This document shows, in pieces, positions 54,712 to 63,841 of a stretch of 64,000 nucleotides of DNA. This DNA is from an uncultured Saprospiraceae bacterium (GTDB lineage: Bacteria; Bacteroidota; Bacteroidia; Chitinophagales; Saprospiraceae), in the NCBI GenBank assembly GCA_937951615.1, contig CALFBH010000058.1:1-64000 (forward strand). Reading direction: 5' to 3'. The notes under the pieces are model-generated. The model searched no databases, was not told the origin of the DNA, and saw nothing but the letters and a program-made list of their open reading frames with translations. Within the stretch, counting starts at the first letter, position 1. Each line of letters starts with the position of its first letter. The translations under genes were made by a program, and so were the position numbers.

Positions 54712-55347
54712 ATGGAGATAATTCCAGAAGCAATAGCCCAATATGCAGAAGCACACACTTCAGCTGCACGTCCTTTATTGAAGGAGTTGGAACGAGAAAC
54801 CTGGCTCAGGCAATTGCATCCTGGGATGGTTTCGGGTGAGTTGCAAGGGCAGCTACTGACCATGTTGAGTTATATGCTTCGCCCACAAAGTATTTTGGAA
54901 ATTGGTACATTCACTGGATATGCTACTCTCTGCCTGGCACAAGGGCTTCAGGAAGGGGGCGTCTTGGATACCATTGAAATAAATGAAGAATTAGAACCTC
55001 ATATTCGACATTACTTGAAAGCTGCTGAAATGTCAGAAAAAATCCGGCTTCATATCGGCAATGCACTGGATATTGTTCCAAGAATGAATCAGCAATTTGA
55101 CTTGGTCTTTATAGATGCAGACAAAATAAATTATAGCCGCTATTACGAACTGGTACTTGAAAAAGTAAAAAAAGGTGGCTTTATATTGGTCGATAACGTC
55201 TTATGGTTTGGAAAGGTCGTGGATGGCTCAAAAGACAAAGACACGGAAGGGATTAAATTATTTAATGAAAAAGTACAGGCAGACTCCCGGGTAGAGAATG
55301 TTATGCTTACTATACGAGATGGAATAATGATGATTAGAAAACTGTAG
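54712..55347 (+). CDS. SAM-dependent O-methyltransferase (Methyltransf_3)
   Basis: A 211-residue enzyme of the caffeoyl-CoA O-methyltransferase family: motif I ILEIGTFTGYATLCLA (about 61-76), DTIEINEEL (about 90), FDLVFIDADKINYSRYYEL (about 128, metal-binding Asp) and GGFILVDNVLWFGKV (about 158). It methylates a catechol-type hydroxyl with a divalent cation. The substrate is unknown. A -7 box TAAATTTG lies at 54687-54694. Confidence 0.93.
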   Translation: MEIIPEAIAQYAEAHTSAARPLLKELERETWLRQLHPGMVSGELQGQLLTMLSYMLRPQSILEIGTFTGYATLCLAQGLQEGGVLDTIEINEELEPHIRHYLKAAEMSEKIRLHIGNALDIVPRMNQQFDLVFIDADKINYSRYYELVLEKVKKGGFILVDNVLWFGKVVDGSKDKDTEGIKLFNEKVQADSRVENVMLTIRDGIMMIRKL

Positions 55348-55374
55348 TTAAATACCCCCAAAACACTAAAACAA

Positions 55375-57159
55375 ATGCGCTTACGATTAAAGCTATGTTT
55401 GATTTTTATACTCGGCTCTGTGCTACTCCATGCACAAGGGACTAGCTCGTCACGTACCAGATATATCAACCAGTTTATGCATATCGCGATTAGCGAAATG
55501 GACAGAAGTGGTATTCCTGCAAGTATTACACTGGCGCAGGGGCTACACGAATCTAATGCTGGTGCTAGTAAACTAGCGACAAGTTCCAATAATCATTTTG
55601 GGATCAAATGCAAAAAGGAATGGACAGGGAAGACCTATTATCATGAAGACGATGATTATGACCGTGAAGGTAACCTGCTAGCATCCTGTTTTCGCGCTTA
55701 CACCATGCCCGAAGATTCCTATATCGACCATACCGATTTCCTGATGACACGCTCGCATTATGCCTTTATTTTTCAATACCCTAGAACAGATTATAAAAAT
55801 TGGGCAAAAGGACTGAAAAAAGCCGGCTATGCGACCGATGCAAAATATGCAGACAAAATCATTGCCATTATAGAACAGAATGACCTTGCTCAATACGATT
55901 ACCAAACAAGTCAGCCCGTCGTTTATGTTCCCCTTGTAGAACCAACAATTCCAACAACTTCAGAACCTATCGCCTCAACCGCTCCACCTGTTGTCATCGA
56001 AGCACAAGAAATCCCTGAAAAAGAAAAAGCTAAAATTCCAGAATTTCACGATATAAATGAACCGCTAAAATCCTTATTTCCCAAGCGTTATAAAGACGAT
56101 GTTTTTCAGATCAATCAAATCAAAACGACTGTTGCCAGACTAGATGATGTCCCGCTGTCTGTTGCACGTCGTTATGATATTCCTTTGAAAAAAATATTGA
56201 AATATAACGACATGCATCCCAGACAGAATTTTTTGCTGGAGCAATACGTGTTTTTGCAACCTAAACGCACACGCTGGCGTGGTGACAATCAATGGCATAT
56301 TGTGAAAGAAGGCGAGACCATGTACAGCATTTCTCAGTTGTATGGCATTCGGTTGAAATCATTATACAAAAGAAATAAAATGACGGAAGGACAAGAACCC
56401 GCCGTCAAACAGGAAATTGCTCTTCGCGGAAAGCGAAAAATTAGTCCAAAAATCAATACAGAAAAACGCAATCCAGAACGCTGGCACAAAGACGTCCCAG
56501 TCTCTAAAACAGGAACATTTAAAGAAAAAATCAAGGAATCTTTTAAACCAATTCCAGACCCTGATGAAGAAACCACAACGACAAGCATAAATACTATAGT
56601 GGCTCCGCCGGTTGTCTCCAAGCCACAGCCCGTAGAACGCCCAATGATCGACGAACCTGCCGACGAACCTGTTGTGATTAATGCAGCCAGTTTTGGAAAC
56701 CCGCCCATAACATCAACTCCATCTCCATTCACGAACACTGACCAGCCCTCAGAAACCTACATAAATACGCCCACTCAAATTTCTCCGCCCCTTTATGTAG
56801 ATACTGTTGAAAGAACGGATGGTGAAGAAGAAAAATTTGAAATACCAACGACCGTCATGCCCGAACTCGAAATCGTAACAGTCGTCGTAGAAGCTCCCCC
56901 ACCTCCTCCAAGCATTCAGAAAAACAAACCCACAGAACGTCCAATTCCTGCCCGTCCCACTATCAAACGCCCTGAACCGGTCACCCGAATCGAAACAACG
57001 ACACCTATTTATTCGACCAGTATGCTTCATGAGGTCGTGAAAGGTGATACGCTATGGAACATTGCCCAACGATACGATACTTCAGTCACTTCACTAAGAA
57101 ATCTAAACAGCCTGACGTCCAATCTCATCCAGGTTGGGGCGCAACTGAAGGTTAAATAA
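55375..57159 (+). CDS. Glucosaminidase (GH73/FlgJ-like)-LysM cell-wall hydrolase 1
   Basis: A 594-residue secreted protein: signal peptide (about 1-21), N-acetylglucosaminidase domain (about 25-180, catalytic Glu in AQGLHESNAGASKL, then NNHFGIKC and KNWAKGLKKAGYAT), two LysM domains (about 255-345, WHIVKEGETMYSISQLYG), a long Pro/Thr/Glu-rich linker and a last LysM (about 548-594, HEVVKGDTLWNIAQRY). It cleaves peptidoglycan glycan strands. A shorter paralogue is at 61114; a restriction-modification pair lies between them. Confidence 0.93.
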   Translation: MRLRLKLCLIFILGSVLLHAQGTSSSRTRYINQFMHIAISEMDRSGIPASITLAQGLHESNAGASKLATSSNNHFGIKCKKEWTGKTYYHEDDDYDREGNLLASCFRAYTMPEDSYIDHTDFLMTRSHYAFIFQYPRTDYKNWAKGLKKAGYATDAKYADKIIAIIEQNDLAQYDYQTSQPVVYVPLVEPTIPTTSEPIASTAPPVVIEAQEIPEKEKAKIPEFHDINEPLKSLFPKRYKDDVFQINQIKTTVARLDDVPLSVARRYDIPLKKILKYNDMHPRQNFLLEQYVFLQPKRTRWRGDNQWHIVKEGETMYSISQLYGIRLKSLYKRNKMTEGQEPAVKQEIALRGKRKISPKINTEKRNPERWHKDVPVSKTGTFKEKIKESFKPIPDPDEETTTTSINTIVAPPVVSKPQPVERPMIDEPADEPVVINAASFGNPPITSTPSPFTNTDQPSETYINTPTQISPPLYVDTVERTDGEEEKFEIPTTVMPELEIVTVVVEAPPPPPSIQKNKPTERPIPARPTIKRPEPVTRIETTTPIYSTSMLHEVVKGDTLWNIAQRYDTSVTSLRNLNSLTSNLIQVGAQLKVK

Positions 57160-57251
57160 TGTCAGAATTAATCATTATTTAAAAGCAGAGTTTTAATCTG
57201 AGTGTACTGCTAAAATGTAGTAAAATTGCTCTAATTAAAAGTTAATTCCAG

Positions 57252-57282
57252 TTGCAAAACAACAACTTTTTAGTTACTTTTG
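57252..57282 (+). promoter_or_regulatory. Promoter of methyltransferase-nuclease operon
   Basis: TTG at 57252-57254, a 20-bp spacer and TACTTTTG at 57275-57282, matching the Bacteroidota -33/-7 consensus, 55 bp upstream of the methyltransferase start. Confidence 0.7.
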
Positions 57283-57337
57283 TGTAAACTATTTGATAAC
57301 AAACTAACTTTTAAATTAGAACAAACACTTAATTAAG

Positions 57338-60300
57338 ATGAACTTAATTGAAAAAATTTTTAGTGGCTTGGGTTTTGATTTAAAGAGTGATTTTGAATCA
57401 AAACGGATTGCTTCCATTGAACAGAAGTCAGATTTACATAAAAAACTACATAACTCCTTTTATTTCTATAAGGCCCCAAATCAAACCAATACATCCTTTT
57501 ATCTCATTACCATACTACTCAATTCTTATGAATTGAATGAAATTAGAAAGTTTATTTGGAATGAGAATATAGCCGACTTAATATTTTATATTACTGATGA
57601 CAAAAGTAGAGACTTAGGTTTGTTTTTTGCTAAAGCATCTCCGAAATTAAATTTTAAAACTCTTACAATAGACAGTTTTTCTACCTCTATAGAAGATGAA
57701 GTCAAAATGGCTAATATAAAAAAATGGCAATTTGATAGTGGTGCTTTTTGGTTTAACTACCACACGTTTTTAAATAAAACACAACATAAAAGTATTGATA
57801 AAGTATTAATTTCAACATTAACAACACTTAAAGCCCAGCTTAGTGATCTTTTAACTAAAAATATTGAAAATCCTTCCTTAAGGGTAGAAATTGTACAAGC
57901 CTTAATTGATAGAACCCTTTACATAAAGTACTTGGAAGACAATCATATTATAAATTCATACTTTTATACGCATTATTTTGGAAATGAAAGACTTGATTAT
58001 AAAACATTATTGTCAAGTAACAAGAAAAAGTCCCTAAATAAGCTATTTAAAATAATTCATAAAATTTTTAATAATAGTTTATTTGATAAGCCTAGTATAA
58101 AAGATGACTATCTGACTAATGAGGTTTGTGAATTATTGTACAATTCACTAGGGACAGATTTAGAAACGAATCAACTGCGATTATTTGATTTTCAATTCAA
58201 TGTAATTCCAGTTGAGTTTATTAGTTACATATACGAAATATTTTTAAGCGAAAAACAAAAGGAAAACGGTATTTATTATACTCCTAAGAAATTAGCCCAA
58301 TTGATTGTTGATGATGTAATTATTGAAGGAGGTGTAGGTAAAGTTTTAGACCCTTCGTGTGGGTCGGGTATGTTCCTGATAGTCGCATTTCAAAAATTAT
58401 TGGAAAATAGTGCAGAGAAAAAGTTTAAAAAGATTGAAAAAAAGATTGAATTTCGTACAAAGCTTTTGTCCGAGAATATCTTTGGTATTGAAAAAGAAAT
58501 TACAGCCCAGAGATTTACTTTGTTTTCACTGTCGCTTCAACTTTTCAGAGGAATTGACCCTTTAGAAATTAGAGAGTTTATATCGAAACAGCTAAAAGAA
58601 AATAAAGAAGTATCATTATTTAGTAAGTATTCTTTTTTTGGTAATATTGTCCATACAAATTCATTGTCCATACAAGATGTCCCCTTTAAAAATAAGAATT
58701 TTGATTATATCGTCGGAAATCCTCCGTTTTTTGAAATCAAACAAACTTATGAGGAAATTTCATTTCTAAATAAATATGAGTTAGAATTTGGCAGCACAAT
58801 TATCAAAGCAAAAGATATTGTAGGTAAGCATCAAATATCCCAATGCTTTCTATTAAAAATAAAAGATTGGGCTAATAAAAAAACGAGATTCGGTTTTGTT
58901 TCTAACAGTTCTAATTTTTATAATGATAATTCAAATAAGTTTCAAGAATTCTTTTATTCTACTTATAACATTGAAAAAATTTATGAGTTATCTAAGGTAA
59001 AAAAGATTCTGTTTGAAAAAGCAAAAGAAAGTGTCGTTGCACTTATCTTCTCTGACCAAAATTCCAATGATAATTTAATTGAATATTATCCTGTAGATTT
59101 AGGTGTTTTTTCAGAAAAGCCGTTTGAACTGCTTATCATTCAAGAAGACAAAAGTATTTTTATTAAACAATCATTATTAAATCAGTCTGTAAGGTTAAGA
59201 GACTTTCTAGTTGGTAATGAATATGATAGGAAACTAATTGATTTATTAAACAAGAATGATAAACTAGAGAATTACATTCTGAAAAACAATAAAGGAAATT
59301 ACTTTATTCATAGAGGGATAGACCTAGTTGGTTTTCGTGAGGCTCAGAAAGAATTTGAAATCTCAACGGAGAAATGGGGGAGAATGACAACCAAAGATCA
59401 AAGGAATTATAAAAATCAATTTGTAAAAAAATATTCTAGTGAGTCAGAAAACAAAAAATTTGACACTCCATTTATTAAACCGAAAGATATTAACAGGTTT
59501 TCTATAAAGTCTTTTTCATCTTATTTAGGAGACATCTCCATGTTCCATAGACCGAGAAAACAGGAAATTTTCACAGGCGATAGGATTATTTGGAGCAGAA
59601 TAGGTAAGAGCATAAAGGCTATTTACTATAAGGATAAGCTGTTTTTCGATTTTGATTTGTATGTTATCAAGTTAAATAATAATGGCTATTATAATTTCAT
59701 TGCAGCAATTCTCAATTCTCAATTGTCAGACTATTTTATAAACCTTTACCTGAAAAAAAGGATAGGTAGTTCTTTTCCTAAAATTGGTAAAGAGGACATT
59801 AAGAAAATTCCAATACCTCAAAAAATAGATCAAGGAGTATTAGGTCAAATTTCATCAATTAGTGAAAAGTTAAAACAAGGAGAAAATAATGATGAATTAA
59901 TTCCAAGACTGAATGAATTAATCTTTGAATTATACAATTTATCTTACCTTGAAAAACAAAGAATTAGAGACTACTTTTTGTCGAAAACTAAAATAACAAA
60001 AACAGGTAATGAATTAGAAAAGTACAAAGCTGTACTTGTAGATACAGTTAGTATGTATCTCCGAAATCCCATTGACATTATTTTTAGTAAGACCGATTTT
60101 AATTTAATTGTTGCCAAAGTTGTTTTGAACCAAAAACCTAATACATCAAGCGCAGATAAAGTAAAATATTATATGCTTAGTGAAATCTTTGAGCAAAATC
60201 CGAATGAAAATTTTTTAGCATCCCAGGAAAAAATATACGGCAGAGATTGTGTCTATATTCTAAAAAAAGGAATAAATCTAAATTGGACAGAAACAAAGGC

Positions 60301-60367
60301 TTATGAAGATGGGAAAGAAATTCTAAAATACATTGTACCAAATGGAGAGAGAATACATAAGAATTAA
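57338..60367 (+). CDS. Eco57I-type N6-adenine DNA methyltransferase
   Basis: A 1009-residue class I SAM-dependent DNA methyltransferase. GIYYTPKKLAQLIVDDVI (about 308) precedes motif I VLDPSCGSGMFLIVAF (about 331), and motif IV is IVGNPPFFE (N461-P-P-F). The C-terminal half (about 600-880) contains the TRD-like part with FHRPRKQEI and IPIPQKIDQ. No nuclease motif is evident in the N-terminal ~250 residues, and the next gene provides one. AT-rich, with its own promoter, inserted between two cell-wall hydrolase paralogues: a transferred restriction-modification module. Confidence 0.88.
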   Translation: MNLIEKIFSGLGFDLKSDFESKRIASIEQKSDLHKKLHNSFYFYKAPNQTNTSFYLITILLNSYELNEIRKFIWNENIADLIFYITDDKSRDLGLFFAKASPKLNFKTLTIDSFSTSIEDEVKMANIKKWQFDSGAFWFNYHTFLNKTQHKSIDKVLISTLTTLKAQLSDLLTKNIENPSLRVEIVQALIDRTLYIKYLEDNHIINSYFYTHYFGNERLDYKTLLSSNKKKSLNKLFKIIHKIFNNSLFDKPSIKDDYLTNEVCELLYNSLGTDLETNQLRLFDFQFNVIPVEFISYIYEIFLSEKQKENGIYYTPKKLAQLIVDDVIIEGGVGKVLDPSCGSGMFLIVAFQKLLENSAEKKFKKIEKKIEFRTKLLSENIFGIEKEITAQRFTLFSLSLQLFRGIDPLEIREFISKQLKENKEVSLFSKYSFFGNIVHTNSLSIQDVPFKNKNFDYIVGNPPFFEIKQTYEEISFLNKYELEFGSTIIKAKDIVGKHQISQCFLLKIKDWANKKTRFGFVSNSSNFYNDNSNKFQEFFYSTYNIEKIYELSKVKKILFEKAKESVVALIFSDQNSNDNLIEYYPVDLGVFSEKPFELLIIQEDKSIFIKQSLLNQSVRLRDFLVGNEYDRKLIDLLNKNDKLENYILKNNKGNYFIHRGIDLVGFREAQKEFEISTEKWGRMTTKDQRNYKNQFVKKYSSESENKKFDTPFIKPKDINRFSIKSFSSYLGDISMFHRPRKQEIFTGDRIIWSRIGKSIKAIYYKDKLFFDFDLYVIKLNNNGYYNFIAAILNSQLSDYFINLYLKKRIGSSFPKIGKEDIKKIPIPQKIDQGVLGQISSISEKLKQGENNDELIPRLNELIFELYNLSYLEKQRIRDYFLSKTKITKTGNELEKYKAVLVDTVSMYLRNPIDIIFSKTDFNLIVAKVVLNQKPNTSSADKVKYYMLSEIFEQNPNENFLASQEKIYGRDCVYILKKGINLNWTETKAYEDGKEILKYIVPNGERIHKN

Positions 60368-61052
60368 GAAACCGTCTCCTTTGCCTGATTATACTTCTCT
60401 TCAGAGAAAATTGAATGATAAGGTTTGGAAAGAAATGGTACTTTATCATTTGTTAATGTTCTATAAGCATTATGATATTGATGAACTGAAAAATATTATT
60501 ATATCAGAGAAAAAAGAAGCCCATCCAAGAGTAGAAAGAATTATAGCCAAATACCTTAGGAAATATTTAAAAAATAATCGAAAATTTGACCTTCAATTTG
60601 ATGTCTATGGAGAGGTGACAAATGATGAAGACATTGAAGGAAATTATGATATAGTTATCAGTAATACTTACTGGGAGAACAAGTATTACTTTGAATGTAA
60701 GAACCTAAAAGATACAACAGACTTAATCAACAAGTATATCTATTGTAAAATCAACAAGAATGGTGAAAAAATAAGTGATGGAGGGATTTATCGTTACTTT
60801 AATGGTAAATATGCCCAAAATCAAAATTTTGGAGGTATGATAGGGTTTGTATTAGCAGGTACCATTGCAGAGATAAAGAGTAGAATAATTAATAAATTAG
60901 ATACTCCATTTGACATAAGTCCAGAAGGAGATTTAAAACGTACAAGGGATAAATCAATTGAAGGAAATGAATTTACATTTACCAGCATACACTCAAGATT
61001 TGGTGAAGATTTCACAATTGACCACCTGCTTTTTGATCTGCAATTAAGTTAA
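60333..61052 (+). CDS. PD-(D/E)XK-type restriction endonuclease
   Basis: A 239-residue protein. The stretch GNYDIVIS (D106) followed 14 residues later by YYFECKNLKD (E121, K123) is a PD-(D/E)XK active-site signature. The start overlaps the methyltransferase gene by 35 bp; an ATG at 60342 (MEREYIRI) is an alternative. Overlap with a modification gene supports a restriction role. It has no DNA-recognition domain that I can name, so recognition may rely on the methyltransferase. Confidence 0.75.
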   Translation: MYQMEREYIRIKKPSPLPDYTSLQRKLNDKVWKEMVLYHLLMFYKHYDIDELKNIIISEKKEAHPRVERIIAKYLRKYLKNNRKFDLQFDVYGEVTNDEDIEGNYDIVISNTYWENKYYFECKNLKDTTDLINKYIYCKINKNGEKISDGGIYRYFNGKYAQNQNFGGMIGFVLAGTIAEIKSRIINKLDTPFDISPEGDLKRTRDKSIEGNEFTFTSIHSRFGEDFTIDHLLFDLQLS

Positions 61053-61113
61053 CACTTTTTACTTCCTTCACATCTTCAAATTACCAATATTTCTTAGAAT
61101 ATTCAACTCAAAC

Positions 61114-62331
61114 ATGTCAAGACTCATTATTATTACGCTGTTTTTCAGCTTTACTACAACGCTATTTTCACAGGCTGGCGACCAGAAGGCTTATATCCGC
61201 GATTACCGCGAAATTGCTATCGAAGAAATGGATAGAAGCGGGATTCCGGCAAGCATCAAAATGGCGCAGGGCATATTAGAATCCGGGGCTGGAGCGAGTA
61301 CGCTTTCGCGTAAAGCGAATAATCATTTTGGTATCAAATGTGGCGGCAGTTGGAATGGCGGAACCTATTATCACGAAGACGATGATTATGATAAAAAAGG
61401 AAACTTGATAAAATCCTGTTTCCGAAAATATGGTTCAGCCGACGAATCTTATCGGGCGCACACCGTCTTTTTGCAAAGCAATCAACGCTATGCCTTTTTA
61501 TTTGATTATGATAAAACAGATTACAAAAACTGGGCAAGAGGACTGAAAAAAGCAGGCTATGCCACCAATCCAAAATATCCCAACCTGCTCATCGATTTGA
61601 TAGAACGATACGAACTGCACAAACTAGATAAAATGACCAGTGAAATTCTAGTTTTTGAAGATGACCCAGAAGAAAAACCGACCACAAAACCACCAGTAAG
61701 ACCGTCCACAAAACCTGGCACAAGTCGCCCAAGCAGCAGAAAAGAATCAGTCAATAATCAAGTCAAAATGATTATTGCCAAAAATGGCGATACATACGCG
61801 AAACTCGCTTCGGCTTATAAGATAGGACTCAGTCGTTTATTAAAATATAATGACCTCTCTCGCAGCACGGCCTTACAAGATGGCGATTTTGTATACACAC
61901 AACCCAAGCGCAAAAAATACCGGAATAACAAAAGTACGCATCGAGTAAAAGCAGGCGAAAACATGTATGCCCTTTCCCAAAAGTACGGCATCCGTCTTGA
62001 ATGTCTATACAAACGAAATCGAATGAACCCAGGCACACAACCAGCTGTTGGTGAACGCCTTTATATAAAGAAAAAAGCAAAAACAGCCCCCAAAACTGCT
62101 CGCCCTGGCAGCACAAAACCGCCAGTCATCAGCAAGCCGCCACCGGCTAAGCCACCGGTGACCAGCAAGCCACCTGAACCACAAACAGCAACAAAAATTT
62201 ATATCGTAAAAAAAGGAGATACACTTTGGGCTGTTGCAAGAAAATATGGCATCAGTGTAGATAAATTAAAAAGTTTGAATAATTTGTCATCAAATGTAAT
62301 TAGCGTCGGACAGGAATTGCGCGTAGAATAA
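61114..62331 (+). CDS. Glucosaminidase (GH73/FlgJ-like)-LysM cell-wall hydrolase 2
   Basis: A 405-residue paralogue of the protein at 55375: signal peptide (about 1-20), glucosaminidase domain (MAQGILESGAGAST, NNHFGIKCGGSWNGG, KNWARGLKKAGYAT), a central pair of LysM-like units (about 220-330, THRVKAGENMYALSQKYG), a Lys/Pro/Thr-rich linker and a final LysM (IYIVKKGDTLWAVARKYG). The linker is much shorter than in paralogue 1. Probably an old tandem duplication now split by the restriction-modification genes. Confidence 0.93.
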   Translation: MSRLIIITLFFSFTTTLFSQAGDQKAYIRDYREIAIEEMDRSGIPASIKMAQGILESGAGASTLSRKANNHFGIKCGGSWNGGTYYHEDDDYDKKGNLIKSCFRKYGSADESYRAHTVFLQSNQRYAFLFDYDKTDYKNWARGLKKAGYATNPKYPNLLIDLIERYELHKLDKMTSEILVFEDDPEEKPTTKPPVRPSTKPGTSRPSSRKESVNNQVKMIIAKNGDTYAKLASAYKIGLSRLLKYNDLSRSTALQDGDFVYTQPKRKKYRNNKSTHRVKAGENMYALSQKYGIRLECLYKRNRMNPGTQPAVGERLYIKKKAKTAPKTARPGSTKPPVISKPPPAKPPVTSKPPEPQTATKIYIVKKGDTLWAVARKYGISVDKLKSLNNLSSNVISVGQELRVE

Positions 62332-62353
62332 TACAAAGCATAACACATATAAT

Positions 62354-63406
62354 ATGAGAACAATCAAAGGACCGGCTATTTTTCTGGCACAATTTGTAGG
62401 CAGTGAAGCCCCATTCAACAGCCTTGATGGATTGTGTAAATGGGCAAGCGATTTAGGTTATAAAGGTATTCAGATTCCCACCTGGGAAAAAGGACTTATC
62501 GACCTAGACAAAGCCGCCGACAGCAAAACCTACTGTGATGAACTCAAGGGAAAAGTAGCCGCTTATGGTTTGGAAATAACAGAATTGAGTACACACTTGC
62601 AAGGACAGTTGGTTGCCGTGAATCCTGCTTACGATGTTATGTTTGATGCTTTCGCGCCCGCTCACCTGAAAGGCAATTATGCCAGCAGAACAGCATGGGC
62701 AAAAGAACAGGTAAAAAAAGCGATCCGTGCTTCAAAGCATCTCGGGATTGGTGTTCACGCTACTTTTTCTGGGGCATTGATGTGGCATACGATGTACCCT
62801 TGGCCACAGCGACCTTCGGGCTTGGTCGAGTTAGGATTTAAGGAGCTGGCTGCGCGTTGGTTGCCTATATTAGATTGTGCAAAAGAGAATGGCGTTGATG
62901 TATGTTATGAAATTCATCCGGGAGAAGACTTGCATGATGGAATTACTTTTGAACGGTTTCTAGCCGCAACAAACAAGCATGAAAGTGCCCATATTTTATA
63001 CGACCCCAGCCATTTTGTTTTACAACAATTGGATTATCTCGCCTTTATAGACATTTACCACGAACACATAAAAATGTTTCATGTCAAAGATGCTGAATTT
63101 AATCCTACAGGAAGAAGTGGCGTGTATGGCGGCTATCAGGACTGGGTGGATCGTCCAGGAAGATTTCGGTCTTTGGGCGATGGACAAATAGATTTTAAAG
63201 CTATCTTTACTAAGCTGACTCAATATGGCTTTGATGGCTGGGCAGTGATGGAGTGGGAGTGCTGTATCAAATCGCCTGAACAGGGCGCAAGAGAAGGCGC
63301 ACCATTTATTCAAAGCTGTATGATAGAAGCCAGCAAAAAAGCTTTCGATGATTTTGCTGGTGGTGATGCGGATGAGGCGGTGAATAGGAAGATTTTGGGT
63401 ATTTAG
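62354..63406 (+). CDS. Sugar phosphate isomerase/epimerase-like TIM-barrel enzyme
   Basis: A 350-residue protein of the AP-endonuclease-2/xylose-isomerase-like superfamily. Metal-binding blocks are CYEIHPGEDLHDG (about 183), LYDPSHFVLQQ (about 215), MFHVKDAEF (about 240) and AVMEWECC (about 297). Related proteins near DUF1080 genes act in keto-sugar or inositol-type metabolism. The next gene, after 427 bp, encodes the start of a DUF1080 protein. Confidence 0.88.
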   Translation: MRTIKGPAIFLAQFVGSEAPFNSLDGLCKWASDLGYKGIQIPTWEKGLIDLDKAADSKTYCDELKGKVAAYGLEITELSTHLQGQLVAVNPAYDVMFDAFAPAHLKGNYASRTAWAKEQVKKAIRASKHLGIGVHATFSGALMWHTMYPWPQRPSGLVELGFKELAARWLPILDCAKENGVDVCYEIHPGEDLHDGITFERFLAATNKHESAHILYDPSHFVLQQLDYLAFIDIYHEHIKMFHVKDAEFNPTGRSGVYGGYQDWVDRPGRFRSLGDGQIDFKAIFTKLTQYGFDGWAVMEWECCIKSPEQGAREGAPFIQSCMIEASKKAFDDFAGGDADEAVNRKILGI

Positions 63407-63509
63407 TGGAAGAGTTGTCCATAGTCGACGGTCGATGGTCCATAGCTGAGATTTAACGATATTCCTGTTTTGTAAGTTTGCGTAACAAATGGTACAATTT
63501 TGCTGTCCC

Positions 63510-63669
63510 ATTCGCCTACGGTTGAAACCATAGGCTACCAAATAGACGTGTCTATGACACTTGTAAAGCTGCCTAGTTGAAGGGCTACCTAAGTCGCGAA
63601 TTCTATGTTAAAAACAAATGATTCGACATAGCGACGAATGATTTGGTAGCCAATGGTTTTAACCATGGG
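63510..63669. repeat. Dispersed palindromic repeat, copy B
   Basis: A second copy of the element at 25652-25829. The outer stem (GGTTGAAACCATAGG... with ...CCAATGGTTTTAACC) pairs at 22 of 24 positions; the inner loop differs in sequence and length. The AAAT/ATTT pair replaces AGAT/ATCT of copy A. Just left (63417-63450) is the GTCCATAG/GGTCGATGG word seen also at 27.6 kb. Confidence 0.75.
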
Positions 63670-63682
63670 TACTTAGTGCAAT

Positions 63683-63841
63683 CACTTTGCGCCTTAGCGC
63701 CTTTGCGAGAAAACACACATTTATAAAATGAAAAATACTTTGCGCCTTAGTGCCTTTGCGAGAAAACACACATTTATAAAATGAAAAATACTTTGCGCCT
63801 TAGCGTCTTTGCGAGAAAACATACTTTTATAAAATGAAAAA
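63683..63841. repeat. Three tandem copies of a 53-bp unit
   Basis: The unit starts ACTTTGCGCCTTAG and ends TATAAAATGAAAAAT. Three near-identical copies run up to and into the DUF1080 gene: the ATG of the third copy is the start codon. Each earlier copy therefore contains an ATGAAAAATACT mini-start that reads 18 codons to a TGA. ACTTTGCG carries a TTTG resembling the -7 box, so promoter function is possible. Confidence 0.8.
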
